A DNA stretch of 55,195 nucleotides from an uncultured Rhodospirillales bacterium (GTDB lineage Bacteria; Pseudomonadota; Alphaproteobacteria; Reyranellales; Reyranellaceae), in contig CADECW010000036.1 in assembly GCA_902825855.1 (NCBI GenBank), positions 1 through 55,195 of the forward strand. Reading direction: 5' to 3'. Positions 34,801-44,779 of this stretch are shown here, piece by piece (position 1 is the first letter of the stretch; every line of letters starts with the position of its first letter). Position numbers and translations under genes: made by a program. Below the pieces are notes generated by a model. The model was not told the DNA's origin. It saw only the letters and a list, made by a program, of their open reading frames with translations, and made no database searches.

Positions 34801-37104
34801 CTACGAAGGACGCAGCAGCGAGACTCGGCGGGGGAAGCGGTGGCGCCCAAGATCGTCGATCAGCCGCGCCGGCAGAGCGCCGGCTGCAGCCACGGTGACG
34901 CCATCGCCGGAAGCCGGCACCGCAGCCGCCTCGAGCAGGACATCGGCATCGGACGCTACGGCGATCGGTTTGCCATGGCGCCATGCCTCGTTGACGAAGC
35001 GCTGCGCCAGGGGTTGAGCCGCCAGTGCCGACCCGACGCCGGTCGGCACCAGCACGGCGTCGTACACTACCGATGGCGCATTGGGCGCGGCTCGGTTGAC
35101 CTTCATGGGCCCATCGCTGGCAGAGACGGCACCCGCGTGCGGTCCGATGGTTTCGGGTACCAGATCGGCGGCGGTCAGTTCATCGAGCACGGCCTCGACT
35201 TCTCCGGTATCGACGCCGTCGCCAACCAGTACGGCGACCTTGCGGCCTTTGATGGTGGGCGGCGCCTTGTCCATGCTGAGCGCAGGCGACCGGAGCTTGT
35301 CTGCATCCTTGCGCAACGGACCGGACGGTGTGGGCGCCGACGGTGTCGGCGCCTGCGGAGAGCCGGCAGGACTGACGGCGATCCCGGTCGCCTCGGAGAC
35401 CATCGCCGCGAGATCCCCGTGAATGTTCACCAGGATCTCGTTCATCGTACGGTCGCGCACGGCTTCCTCGACCACCTGGTTCAGCTCGAAGGCGAAGGCG
35501 GCGGCGATGTGGTCCTTCTCCCAGTCGCTCATGCTGTTCCAGAACTGGGTCGCCTGGCTGAAGTGATCGGCGAAGCTCGGACTGCGCTCACGTACCTTCG
35601 GACCGGCCTCTTCCTTTACCGCGACCGAACGAAAGGCGGTGGCAGCCGCCGGGGAGTGCATCGGACAGCCGCCGCCCAGGCTGTTGGGAAAGTAGGAGAC
35701 GCGGCCCTTGTTGACGGTCATGCGGGCAAAGCCGTCGCGCTGGTTGTTGTCGACTGGACGCAGCGAGCGGTTGATCGGCAACTCATGGAAATTGAGTCCG
35801 ACGCGGCGCAGCTGGGTGTCGATGTAGGAGAACAGCCGGCCCTGCAGCAGCGGGTCGTTGGTGAAGTCGATACCGGGAATGATGTGGCCGGTGTGAAATG
35901 CCACCTGCTCGGTCTCGGCGAAGAAATTGTCCGGGTTGCGGTTGAGCGTGAGCTTGCCGACGGGGACGACCGGCACGATTTCCTCGGGAATGATCTTGGT
36001 GGCATCCAGTAGATCGAAGCCGAACTTGTGTTCATCGGCCTCCTCGACGACCTGCAGGCCAAGCTCGAATTCCGGGAAATCACCGCGTTCGATCGATTCC
36101 CAGAGGTCGCGACGGTTGAAGTCGGGATCCTTGCCGGAAATGAGCTGCGCCTCCTCCCAGACCAGGGAGCAGACGCCCTTCACCGGCTTCCAATGGAACT
36201 TCACGAACCGCGAGACGCCTTCCGCATTGACCAGCCGGAAGGTATGGACGCCGAAGCCTTCCATGGTGGAGAGACTGCGCGGCAGGGCGCGGTCGCTCAT
36301 CACCCACATCAGCATGTGGGCGCTCTCCGGCGTCAGTGACGCGAAGTCCCAGAAGGTGTCGTGCGCCGATTGAGCCTGTGGGATCTCATTGTGCGGTTCG
36401 GGCTTCACCGCATGGATCAGGTCGGGAAACTTGTTGGCGTCCTGGATGAAGAACACCGGCATGTTGTTGCCGACCAGGTCCCACACGCCGTCGGGCGTAT
36501 AGAACTTCACCGCAAAGCCTCGCACGTCGCGCGGTGTGTCGGTCGAGCCGCGCGAGCCGGCCACCGTCGAGAAGCGCACGAAAACCGGCGTCTTGACCGC
36601 CGGATCCTGCAGCGGCGCCGCCATGGTGAGCCGAGCCTGGCTTTCGTAGACCTGGAAGAAGCCGTGAGCAGCCGTCCCACGCGCATGGACCACGCGCTCA
36701 GGTATGCGCTCGTGATCAAAGTGTGTGATCTTCTCGCGCATCAGGATATCTTCGAGCAGCGTCGGGCCGCGGACGTGGGACTTCAGCGAATTCTGGTCAT
36801 CGCTGATTGCGACCCCTTGGTTCGTCGTCAATTGTTCGCCTGGCGCCATCGTATCGGGGCGCAACTCGGCGGTCTTGTCTGTCTCCTGGGGAAGCGAAGG
36901 CGGCTTGTCGTATGGCGTGCTCTGGCCCGAGGTCCGCGGCTGAGTTGCCGGCAGCGTCTTGGTTGGCTTGGCACCCATGGAAACCTCCGAAGTTGATTGG
37001 CCCGAGGAAGATCGGGAAGGGCGGCGCGCGGACTTGGTGCTCGGTTCGCTTGCGCGGGTCGTGCGTTTGGCTGAGCGTGTGGCGGCGGGACGCTTGGCGG
37101 ACAT
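34801..37104 (-). CDS. katE: Large-subunit catalase (clade 2, KatE/HPII type)
   Basis: This 767-residue heme catalase splits hydrogen peroxide. The catalytic His140 lies in VVHARGTAAHGFF, and the heme-side GNNMPVFFIQD contains the catalytic Asn. The proximal heme-ligand Tyr is in RLFSYIDTQLRR. The C-terminal DJ-1/GATase-like flavodoxin-fold domain (about 620-767) is present, as is typical for large-subunit catalases. The N-terminal 80-100 residues are Lys/Arg/Ser-rich and low in complexity. The ATG at 37104 has AAGGA upstream; a longer frame to 37311 has no such support. It is divergent from an MFS transporter with about 320 bases between them. Confidence 0.93.
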   Translation of the reverse strand: MSAKRPAATRSAKRTTRASEPSTKSARRPSRSSSGQSTSEVSMGAKPTKTLPATQPRTSGQSTPYDKPPSLPQETDKTAELRPDTMAPGEQLTTNQGVAISDDQNSLKSHVRGPTLLEDILMREKITHFDHERIPERVVHARGTAAHGFFQVYESQARLTMAAPLQDPAVKTPVFVRFSTVAGSRGSTDTPRDVRGFAVKFYTPDGVWDLVGNNMPVFFIQDANKFPDLIHAVKPEPHNEIPQAQSAHDTFWDFASLTPESAHMLMWVMSDRALPRSLSTMEGFGVHTFRLVNAEGVSRFVKFHWKPVKGVCSLVWEEAQLISGKDPDFNRRDLWESIERGDFPEFELGLQVVEEADEHKFGFDLLDATKIIPEEIVPVVPVGKLTLNRNPDNFFAETEQVAFHTGHIIPGIDFTNDPLLQGRLFSYIDTQLRRVGLNFHELPINRSLRPVDNNQRDGFARMTVNKGRVSYFPNSLGGGCPMHSPAAATAFRSVAVKEEAGPKVRERSPSFADHFSQATQFWNSMSDWEKDHIAAAFAFELNQVVEEAVRDRTMNEILVNIHGDLAAMVSEATGIAVSPAGSPQAPTPSAPTPSGPLRKDADKLRSPALSMDKAPPTIKGRKVAVLVGDGVDTGEVEAVLDELTAADLVPETIGPHAGAVSASDGPMKVNRAAPNAPSVVYDAVLVPTGVGSALAAQPLAQRFVNEAWRHGKPIAVASDADVLLEAAAVPASGDGVTVAAAGALPARLIDDLGRHRFPRRVSLLRPS

Positions 37105-37426
37105 GCTGATCCTTCCCTTGCTTCCTGTCTGTCGGCGCACAGGGCAACGAGGCGACCAGTCTGGAGTTGCTCTGGGAAAATGAGTGGAGCTTGTGCCGAC
37201 GTGAGTGGTCAGGCGGCACGCGGCCGGGACGCCGTCCCGCTGGATCGTGCATCGTCGATCGCACCGACCAGGCCTGGGCAGCACCGACGTTGTGACGAAC
37301 TGACCGCCCACTGGCCGCGCCCTACCGACAGTTGAGCCAGGAGGCTGCTACCGCAGGGCGGTGCCCCTCTCTTGACCTTGGCGTTCATCCAGGCAGGCTG
37401 ACGCAAAAGAGGAAACGTCGTCAGCC
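37105..37426. other. 322-base gap between divergent katE and MFS genes
   Basis: I see no gene and no strong repeat. The gap must hold both promoters. A stationary-phase or oxidative-stress promoter would be expected for katE, but I find no convincing -10/-35 pair. Confidence 0.5.
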
Positions 37427-38644
37427 ATGACTGCTCCGAGCCGTGGAAACGCTTTGCCCATCCTGATCGCCGCGTCGGTGATGATGAGCCTGGCGATGGG
37501 AATGCGTCAGTGTCTTGGGCTTTTTCTGCCACCGATGACGCAGGCGCTCGCCCTGTCTGCATCGGATTTCACCTTCGCCATCGCGATGCAGAACATCGTC
37601 TGGGGCCTCGCACAGGCGCCTCTGGGGGCGGTGGCGGATCGCTGGGGGCTGCGTCCCGTCATGGTGCTGGGTGCGATCGCCTATGTCGCCGCGATGGCAG
37701 TCATGACAGCCGCCACGGATGTCTGGACCTTCGTATTGGCGCAGACGTTGATCGGCATCGGTATCGCCTGCACCGGATCGTCGCTGGCGATGACCGCCAC
37801 TGCGCGCGCCGCGTCACCCGAGAGGCGCAGCGTAGTCCTGGGCATCGTCGGCGCCTTCTCGTCCGTGGGCACGCTCGCGATCGCGCCCGCGCTGCAGGCG
37901 CTTCTCGGCGTATGGGACTGGCGATGGGGAGGGGTGCTTTTCGTGATACTGGCGGTGGCCATGGTGCCTGCGGCAGTGATCACCGGGCGGGTCGACCGCC
38001 TGCCTCAGCCATTCGTCCAGCGTGCCTCGGCCGTCGGCGCCATCGGAGAAGCGCTGCGCAACCGCCGCTTTGTCGTGCTGTGCTGCACGCATTTCGTCTG
38101 TGGGCTGCAGCTGATCTTCGTGAATACGCATCTCCCGAACTACCTTGCGCTGTGCGGCCAGGACCCGATGCTGAGTGCCACGGCGCTGTCGATCATCGGT
38201 GGCATCAACATCGCCGGCTGCCTGCTGGCGGGGTATCTCGGACAGCGCTACCTCAAGAACGTCCTGCTCGGCCTGACTTATCTCGGCCGGTCGGCCGTCC
38301 TGATGATCTATTTCATGCTGCCGCCGACACCGGCCACCACGATCCTTTTCGCGGCGGCTATGGGGATGCTGTGGTTGGGCGTCATTCCCCTGGTGTCCGG
38401 CTATGTCGCCGATCTCTTCGGAACGAGAAACATGGCCACGCTGCTCGGCGTTTCGTTCGTAATCCACCAGATGGGTTCGGTGATCGGCGCCTGGGGCGGC
38501 GGCATGATGTTCGACATGTTCGGCAACTACGAGCTTGCCTGGCGGATCGGCGTATCGATCGGCATCGTTGCCGGCTTCGTCCAGATCCTGTTCGGCGGGC
38601 CCTCCCGTACGTCGGGTGTACGCTCGGCGACGGCAGCGACTTGA
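37427..38644 (+). CDS. MFS transporter (oxalate/formate-antiporter-like)
   Basis: This 405-residue inner-membrane protein has about twelve membrane segments. The MFS loop 2-3 motif appears as GAVADRWGLRPVM (about residues 66-78). It resembles the monocarboxylate/oxalate-formate subgroup (OFA-like), which exchanges small organic acids, but substrate assignment is uncertain. GAGGAAA lies upstream at a rather long distance. The next gene on the same strand, after about 230 bases, is a CoA-transferase of the CaiB/BaiF family, which fits uptake of an organic acid followed by CoA activation (inference). Confidence 0.82.
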   Translation: MTAPSRGNALPILIAASVMMSLAMGMRQCLGLFLPPMTQALALSASDFTFAIAMQNIVWGLAQAPLGAVADRWGLRPVMVLGAIAYVAAMAVMTAATDVWTFVLAQTLIGIGIACTGSSLAMTATARAASPERRSVVLGIVGAFSSVGTLAIAPALQALLGVWDWRWGGVLFVILAVAMVPAAVITGRVDRLPQPFVQRASAVGAIGEALRNRRFVVLCCTHFVCGLQLIFVNTHLPNYLALCGQDPMLSATALSIIGGINIAGCLLAGYLGQRYLKNVLLGLTYLGRSAVLMIYFMLPPTPATTILFAAAMGMLWLGVIPLVSGYVADLFGTRNMATLLGVSFVIHQMGSVIGAWGGGMMFDMFGNYELAWRIGVSIGIVAGFVQILFGGPSRTSGVRSATAAT

Positions 38645-38872
38645 ACGTCTGAAACCGAGAGCGGGTGCATAACTCTCGCGAGTCACTGCCACCTGGACCG
38701 GTCACCGCCCTCCACCGCCGCTCGTGCTTGTACCCTCGTCGCCTGCGCTCTTCTCGACGCCGACAATGGCACGCTCCCCGCCGTGAGCAGCCATGCTCGC
38801 TTTGCCACTTGCCGCCGGGCTGCGACGCGGGCGACATATTCGAGCAGACAAAGGTCGGGGAAGGGGAGGCGC

Positions 38873-41458
38873 ATGGCTGACACTGGCCGGAACGAGGGTG
38901 CCTATCTCCGCGGCATCCGGGTGCTCGAGCTTGCCGACGAGAAGGGGGAGTATGCTGGCCGGGTGATCGCAGGCCTTGGCGCAGACGTCGTAAAGGTCGA
39001 GCCTCCCGAAGGCGAAACGACGAGGCGGATCGGGCCTTTTCGCGGGGACGTGCCGTCGCCGGAGGAGAGCCTGCATTTCTGGCACTACAACCTCGGCAAG
39101 CGCAGCATCGTCGTCGATCTCGACAGGCCCGATGGGCAGGAGACGTTCCTGCGGCTCGCGTCCGCCGCCGACATCGTGCTGGATGCGCGTCCGCGAGGCT
39201 ATCTTGCGGACCGAAACCTCGCCTTCGAACGATTGCGTTCAGCCAATCCGAGACTGATTTATCTTCGGATCAGCCCGTTCGGTGATACCGGCCCATGGGC
39301 CGATTTCAAAGGGAGCGATCTCGTTCATCTGGCGCTGGGCGGCGTCATGATGAACTGCGGTTACGATTCTGATTCGTCCGGCCGCTACGACACGCCTCCC
39401 ATCGCGCCGCAGATGTGGCAGGCCTATCACATTTCCGGCGAGATGAGCGTCATCGCGCTGCTCGGCGCTCTCGCGCACCGCCTGCGGACAGACGAGGGGC
39501 AGCAGCTGTCCCTCAGCATCCACGAGGCAGTCAGCATGAATACCGAGAGCGACCTGCCGAATTGGATATTCCTGCGGCAGCGGCACTTTCGACAGACGTG
39601 CCGGCATTCGATGACGTCGGCGAGCCTGCCGGCACTCGCGCAGACCCGGGACGGACGATATCTCCTGCCGTACCGCACCTATCTCCGCGCCACGGCGACC
39701 TATTCCTCGGACGCGCTGCGGGGGACCATCGCGGTTCTTGCCAAACATGGAATGGACGAAGGCCTCGGCAAGCAGGACCAGCTGGATGCAGAAACGGAGG
39801 CCAAGGTCGGCAAGCTGGTCGATCGCCTTGCCGGCAGCCTGGATTTCGATGCCGACTTGTGGCGCGACGGTCAGGACAACGGGCTGCCGTGGGCGCCCGT
39901 GCGGCGGCCGGAGGAGAATGCCTGCGATCCGCATTACATTCAGCGAGGCATCTTCGCCAGCGTGCCACACCCGGAGAGCGGAGCTTCGTATTCGTATGTT
40001 GCTGCTCGCTGGTACAGTTCCGATGCACCCTGGACGGTATCGGCGCAACGACCGCCCAGACTGGGTGAGCACACGCGCTCGGTCGTCGAGGAGTGGGCGG
40101 CGCCGCGAATGATGCCGTCGCTGTCGCCCGATTGTGGCCTGGCCCGCGGGTCGACCAAGACGGGCCCCACGGGGAAGCCCTTCGCGCTTTCCGGAGTCCG
40201 TGTCGTCGATCTCGGCTGGATGCTCGCCAGCGCCGGCGCGGGACGCTACCTCGCCGCACTGGGCGCCGAGGTGATCAAGGTCGAGCACGAGTCGCGCGCC
40301 GATGGCATGAGGTTCGGTCCGGCGGCATGTCCGCTCGGCGGACGCGCCGAGCGGCAGGCCGCCACGGACACCATGCCGGCACCTCCGCGAGACGGGCTCA
40401 ATCGCAGCGGCTCCTTCATGGAGATCAACGCTGGCAAGCTCGCGATATCGCTCGACCTGAAGAAGCCCGAAGGCAAGCGGATCCTGGAAGATCTCATCCG
40501 CAACGCCGACGTGGTGCTCGAGGGCTATTCGCCCGGAACGATGGACCGGATGGGACTGGGCTACGATCGCCTGCGCGAACTGAATCCCGGCATCATCTAT
40601 CTCCAGCAGTCGGGGTTCGGCCAGCACGGCGTCTATGGTCGGGCTCGTGCCTTCGGCCCGACGGCGCAGGCATTCAGTGGCATCAGCGACATGTCCGGCT
40701 TGCCCGAACCCCGTCCGCCTGCCGGCATCGGCTACTCGTATCTCGACTGGTTCGGCGCGTACAACATGGCGACCGCCGCGCTCGCCGCGCTCTACAGGCG
40801 TGCCACGACAGGCCGCGGCTGTCACGTCGACGCCTCGCAGGCGGAAGTCGGAATCTTCCTGACGGGAACCGCGGTGCTCGATCACTCGGTCAATGGCCGC
40901 CGCTGGTCGCGATACGGCAACCGTTCCCCCTATCGGCCCGCCGCACCGCATGGTGCCTACCCGACACGAGGCGAGGACAGCTGGATCGCGATCGCCGCTT
41001 TCACCGACGAACAGTGGCGAGCGGTCGCCACCGAGCTCGGCCATCCCGAGTGGCTCGACGATCCGCGCTTCGACGGACTGTCGAACCGGCGCGCGAATGA
41101 AGACGCTCTCGATGACCTGATTGCCCGCGCCACGGCGGCTTTCGACGGGGCGGATCTCATGGTTCGTCTGCAGGCCGCCGGAGTGCCTGCCGGAACCTGC
41201 CAGACAGCCGAGGACCGCTACGAGAGGGATCCCCAGCTCCGCCATCTGGATTGGCTGGTCGAGTTGCCGCAAACCGAGCTCGGCACCTGGCCGGTGAAGG
41301 GCTTCCCTGCGCGCCTCGACCGCAGCCCGGCTTACGCCGGCGGCATACTCGGCCGCTCCGGTCCCAATTACGGCGAGGATACCCAGCGCGTTCTCTCGTC
41401 GGTTCTCGGCATGACAGCCGAGCAGGTGGCCGCGCTACGAGCGGCTCGCGTCGTGTGA
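38873..41458 (+). CDS. Fused double-domain CaiB/BaiF CoA-transferase
   Basis: This 861-residue protein consists of two class III CoA-transferase units. The first (about 12-400) starts at IRVLELADEKGEYAGRVIAGLGADVVKVE. The second (about 440-861) starts at VRVVDLGWMLASAGAGRYLAALGAEVIKVE and includes the LDLKKPEGK and GRGCHVDASQAEVG segments. Class III enzymes move CoA between organic acids via an aspartyl-CoA intermediate. Fused tandem forms occur in actinobacteria and proteobacteria. The first half is shortened in its usual catalytic part, so catalysis may rest on the second half (inference). GGGGAGG precedes the ATG at 38873; an extended frame to 38783 is unsupported. It follows an MFS transporter. 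Confidence 0.88.
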   Translation: MADTGRNEGAYLRGIRVLELADEKGEYAGRVIAGLGADVVKVEPPEGETTRRIGPFRGDVPSPEESLHFWHYNLGKRSIVVDLDRPDGQETFLRLASAADIVLDARPRGYLADRNLAFERLRSANPRLIYLRISPFGDTGPWADFKGSDLVHLALGGVMMNCGYDSDSSGRYDTPPIAPQMWQAYHISGEMSVIALLGALAHRLRTDEGQQLSLSIHEAVSMNTESDLPNWIFLRQRHFRQTCRHSMTSASLPALAQTRDGRYLLPYRTYLRATATYSSDALRGTIAVLAKHGMDEGLGKQDQLDAETEAKVGKLVDRLAGSLDFDADLWRDGQDNGLPWAPVRRPEENACDPHYIQRGIFASVPHPESGASYSYVAARWYSSDAPWTVSAQRPPRLGEHTRSVVEEWAAPRMMPSLSPDCGLARGSTKTGPTGKPFALSGVRVVDLGWMLASAGAGRYLAALGAEVIKVEHESRADGMRFGPAACPLGGRAERQAATDTMPAPPRDGLNRSGSFMEINAGKLAISLDLKKPEGKRILEDLIRNADVVLEGYSPGTMDRMGLGYDRLRELNPGIIYLQQSGFGQHGVYGRARAFGPTAQAFSGISDMSGLPEPRPPAGIGYSYLDWFGAYNMATAALAALYRRATTGRGCHVDASQAEVGIFLTGTAVLDHSVNGRRWSRYGNRSPYRPAAPHGAYPTRGEDSWIAIAAFTDEQWRAVATELGHPEWLDDPRFDGLSNRRANEDALDDLIARATAAFDGADLMVRLQAAGVPAGTCQTAEDRYERDPQLRHLDWLVELPQTELGTWPVKGFPARLDRSPAYAGGILGRSGPNYGEDTQRVLSSVLGMTAEQVAALRAARVV

Positions 41459-41508
41459 TGGCTCCTTGAGGAGCCGAAAAAAGCGCAAATCCCTCGCCGG
41501 ACGGCGCC

Positions 41509-42473
41509 TCACGCTGCCGAGGCGTAGATCCGGTCGAGGTCGTGGTCGTCGTAGGCGTATTCGGTCGAGCAGAATTCGCACTTCACGGCGACACGTCCGC
41601 TCTTGTCGCGCAGGTCGTCGAGCTCCTCGCGCTTGATCGAGCGCAGCACGCGGTCGATGCGCTCCCGGCTGCAACGGCAGCGCGCGACGAACGGCCGGCG
41701 GGTGAACAGACGCGGCCGCTCGGCGTGGAAAAGGCGGTGCAGCAGAGTCGTCGCCGGCAGCCCGACGTCGAGCATCTCGGTCTCGGTCGCCGAGGCCATC
41801 AGGATCACGGCCTTGCGCCAGTCGTCCTCGCGCTGCTCGCGATCTACGTCGATGCGCCCGGCGTCGAACTCCGGCATCTGCTGCACCATCAGCGCCGAGC
41901 CGCGCCAATGATGCGTGCCGTCCCCACTGGTGCGGCGCGCCGCGATCTTGATGCCCGTCGGCAGCTGTTCGGACTGGCGGAAATAGGTGTGAGCGCAGTC
42001 GGCCAGGGTCGCGCCCTCGAGCGGCACCACGCCCTGGTAACGCTGGGTGTGCTGGCCCTGGTCGACGGTGAAGGCGAGCCGGCCGCGTCCGAACAGCTTG
42101 GGCACATAGCCCTCGGGTGCGTCGCCGTTGTGGCCGGCACCCAATGCCACTGCGAGCTTCCAGGAATCGAACTGGGCGTAGCCGCGCAGTGCGCCGTCGG
42201 TGGTGAGATCGGTGACCAGGAGCCGGATCGGCCCGTTGCCCGAGATCTGCAACGTGAAGATGCCGTCGTATTTCAGCGACGTCGCCAGCGCCGCGCACAG
42301 CACCATCGCCTCGGCGAGCGGTCGCGCCACGGCCAAGGGATAGCCGTGGCGCTCGATCACTGCGTCCAATGACGGTCCAAGTCTCACCAATCGGCCCCGT
42401 ACTCCCAGCGCGTCGAGCTGGAAGGGCAGGGCCTGATCGTCGTCGGAAGCGCGGAGGTCTTCCGACGATGCCA

Positions 42474-42474
<1 letters not shown>
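41509..42474 (-). CDS. hslO: Hsp33 redox-regulated chaperone (HslO)
   Basis: This 321-residue cytoplasmic holdase has the Hsp33 domain, including TDLTTDGALRGYAQFD (about 85-100), and the C-terminal zinc/redox switch with CRCS (about residue 268) and CEFC (about 300). In E. coli oxidation of the four Cys releases zinc and activates the chaperone. It overlaps the end of argF as TGATG, one shared base, so translation is coupled. The argD-argF-hslO order is a conserved alphaproteobacterial operon. A longer frame upstream of the ATG at 42474 is shadow sequence in argF. Confidence 0.93.
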
Positions 42475-43400
<926 letters not shown>

Positions 43401-43406
43401 GACCGC

Positions 43407-44615
43407 CTACTCGGCTGCCTTGGCGGCCGCCTCGAAGGATTGAGCAGCCTTGCTCAGGATGTCGATGCCCTCGTCGATCGCCGCCTTGTCGGCGATCAGC
43501 GCCGGGAAGACGCGGACCACGTTCTCGCCCGCCGGCGGCACCAGAAGCCCGAGCGACTGCAGGCGATTCACCATGTCGCCCGCCGGAACCTCGGGCGTGC
43601 ACTGAATGCCCTGCAGGAAGCCCATGCCGCGCTGCTCGACGAAGACCTTGGGATGCTTCTTCGTCAGCGCTTCGAGCTGGCCCTTGAGATACTCGCCCTT
43701 CTCACGCACGGCGTCGATGAAGCCGGGCTTGAGGAGTTCGTCGAGAACGGCGTTGGCCACGCCGGTCGCCAGCGGATTGCCGCCATAGGTCGAGCCGTGC
43801 GTGCCGGGCACCATGCCGACCGCCGCCTTTTCGGTCGCCATGAAGGCGCCGATCGGGAAGCCGCCGCCCATGCCCTTGGCGATCGCCGCGACATCGGGCT
43901 TCACGCCCGACCAGTCGTAACCCCACATCTTGCCGGTACGGCCGAAACCGGTGTGGATCTCGTCGTAGAACAGCAGCAGGCCGAACTCGTCGCAGATCGC
44001 CCGCAGGTCCTTCAGGAACTGCGTGGTCGTCGAGCGGATGCCACCTTCGCCCTGGATCGGCTCGACCAGGATGCCGGCGGTCTCGTCGTCGACCATGTCG
44101 CGCACGACGTTGGTGTTGTTGAGCGGCGCGTGCTTGTAGCCGGGCGCCGGCGGGCCGAAGCCTTCGAGGTACTTCTCGTTGCCGGTGGCGGCGAGAGCGT
44201 TCAGCAGGCGGCCGTGGAACGCCGCCTGGAAGCAGATGATCTTGTAGCGCTGGGGCTTGCCGTTCATGAACTGATACTTGCGGATCAGCTTGATGCCGCC
44301 CTCGATCGCCTCCGCGCCCGAGTTGCAGAAGAACATCGTGTCGGCGAACGACACCTCGGCCAGCCGCTTGGCCAGTTTCTCACCGTTGCCGATACGGAAC
44401 AGGTTGGAGGTGTGCCAAAGCTTCTGGCCCTGCTCGGTCAAAGCCTTGACCAGGGCAGGGTGGCAGTGGCCCAGCGCGTTCACGGCGATGCCGGAGGTAA
44501 AGTCCAGGTAACGTCGGCCGTCCGCCGCGTAGAGATAATTGCCCTCTCCGCGTTCGAACACGACGTCCTTGCGACCGTACGTCGGCATCACAGCCGTAAT
44601 CACGAGCTTCTCCAT
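43407..44615 (-). CDS. argD: Acetylornithine aminotransferase (ArgD)
   Basis: This 402-residue class III aminotransferase forms N-acetylornithine from the semialdehyde with glutamate. The PLP lysine is Lys247 (AIAKGMGGGFPIGA), and NSGAEA (98-103) binds the phosphate. The PLP-site acidic motif reads YDEIHTGFGRTG with His221 where most relatives have Gln, an unusual but conservative change. Some members also act on succinyldiaminopimelate. It is the first gene of argD-argF-hslO and is divergent from the ceramide-type cluster, with 164 bases between. Confidence 0.92.
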   Translation of the reverse strand: MEKLVITAVMPTYGRKDVVFERGEGNYLYAADGRRYLDFTSGIAVNALGHCHPALVKALTEQGQKLWHTSNLFRIGNGEKLAKRLAEVSFADTMFFCNSGAEAIEGGIKLIRKYQFMNGKPQRYKIICFQAAFHGRLLNALAATGNEKYLEGFGPPAPGYKHAPLNNTNVVRDMVDDETAGILVEPIQGEGGIRSTTTQFLKDLRAICDEFGLLLFYDEIHTGFGRTGKMWGYDWSGVKPDVAAIAKGMGGGFPIGAFMATEKAAVGMVPGTHGSTYGGNPLATGVANAVLDELLKPGFIDAVREKGEYLKGQLEALTKKHPKVFVEQRGMGFLQGIQCTPEVPAGDMVNRLQSLGLLVPPAGENVVRVFPALIADKAAIDEGIDILSKAAQSFEAAAKAAE

Positions 44616-44779
44616 GCAAAAAATAGCCCGCTCTTCGACCTCGGCTCCGGGACGGATCTACCGAGATTGAGCGGGGCCGGGCACTATCTTACCGGGGTGG
44701 GGGTGTGTCAACTTGGCCCCCAGGTTGCGGTACGTGCCTTGAGGGTGCCCCACCCCTCTGCTAGGAGACCCGCCGCTCC

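Noticed and set aside
38873..41458. Apparent Glu in place of the catalytic Asp in both CoA-transferase halves
   Set aside because: My by-eye alignment of that position is not secure, and Glu seems to occur there in other family members, so I make no claim of lost activity.
41460..41475. Hairpin GGCTCC/GGAGCC between the CoA-transferase and hslO, taken as a terminator
   Set aside because: The run of A follows on the plus strand, and on the minus strand the T run comes before the stem, so it is not a canonical terminator for either gene.
43407..44615. His for Gln next to the PLP-site Asp-Glu in ArgD as a sign of new function
   Set aside because: All other ArgD motifs and the argD-argF-hslO context are standard; a single conservative change is not enough.
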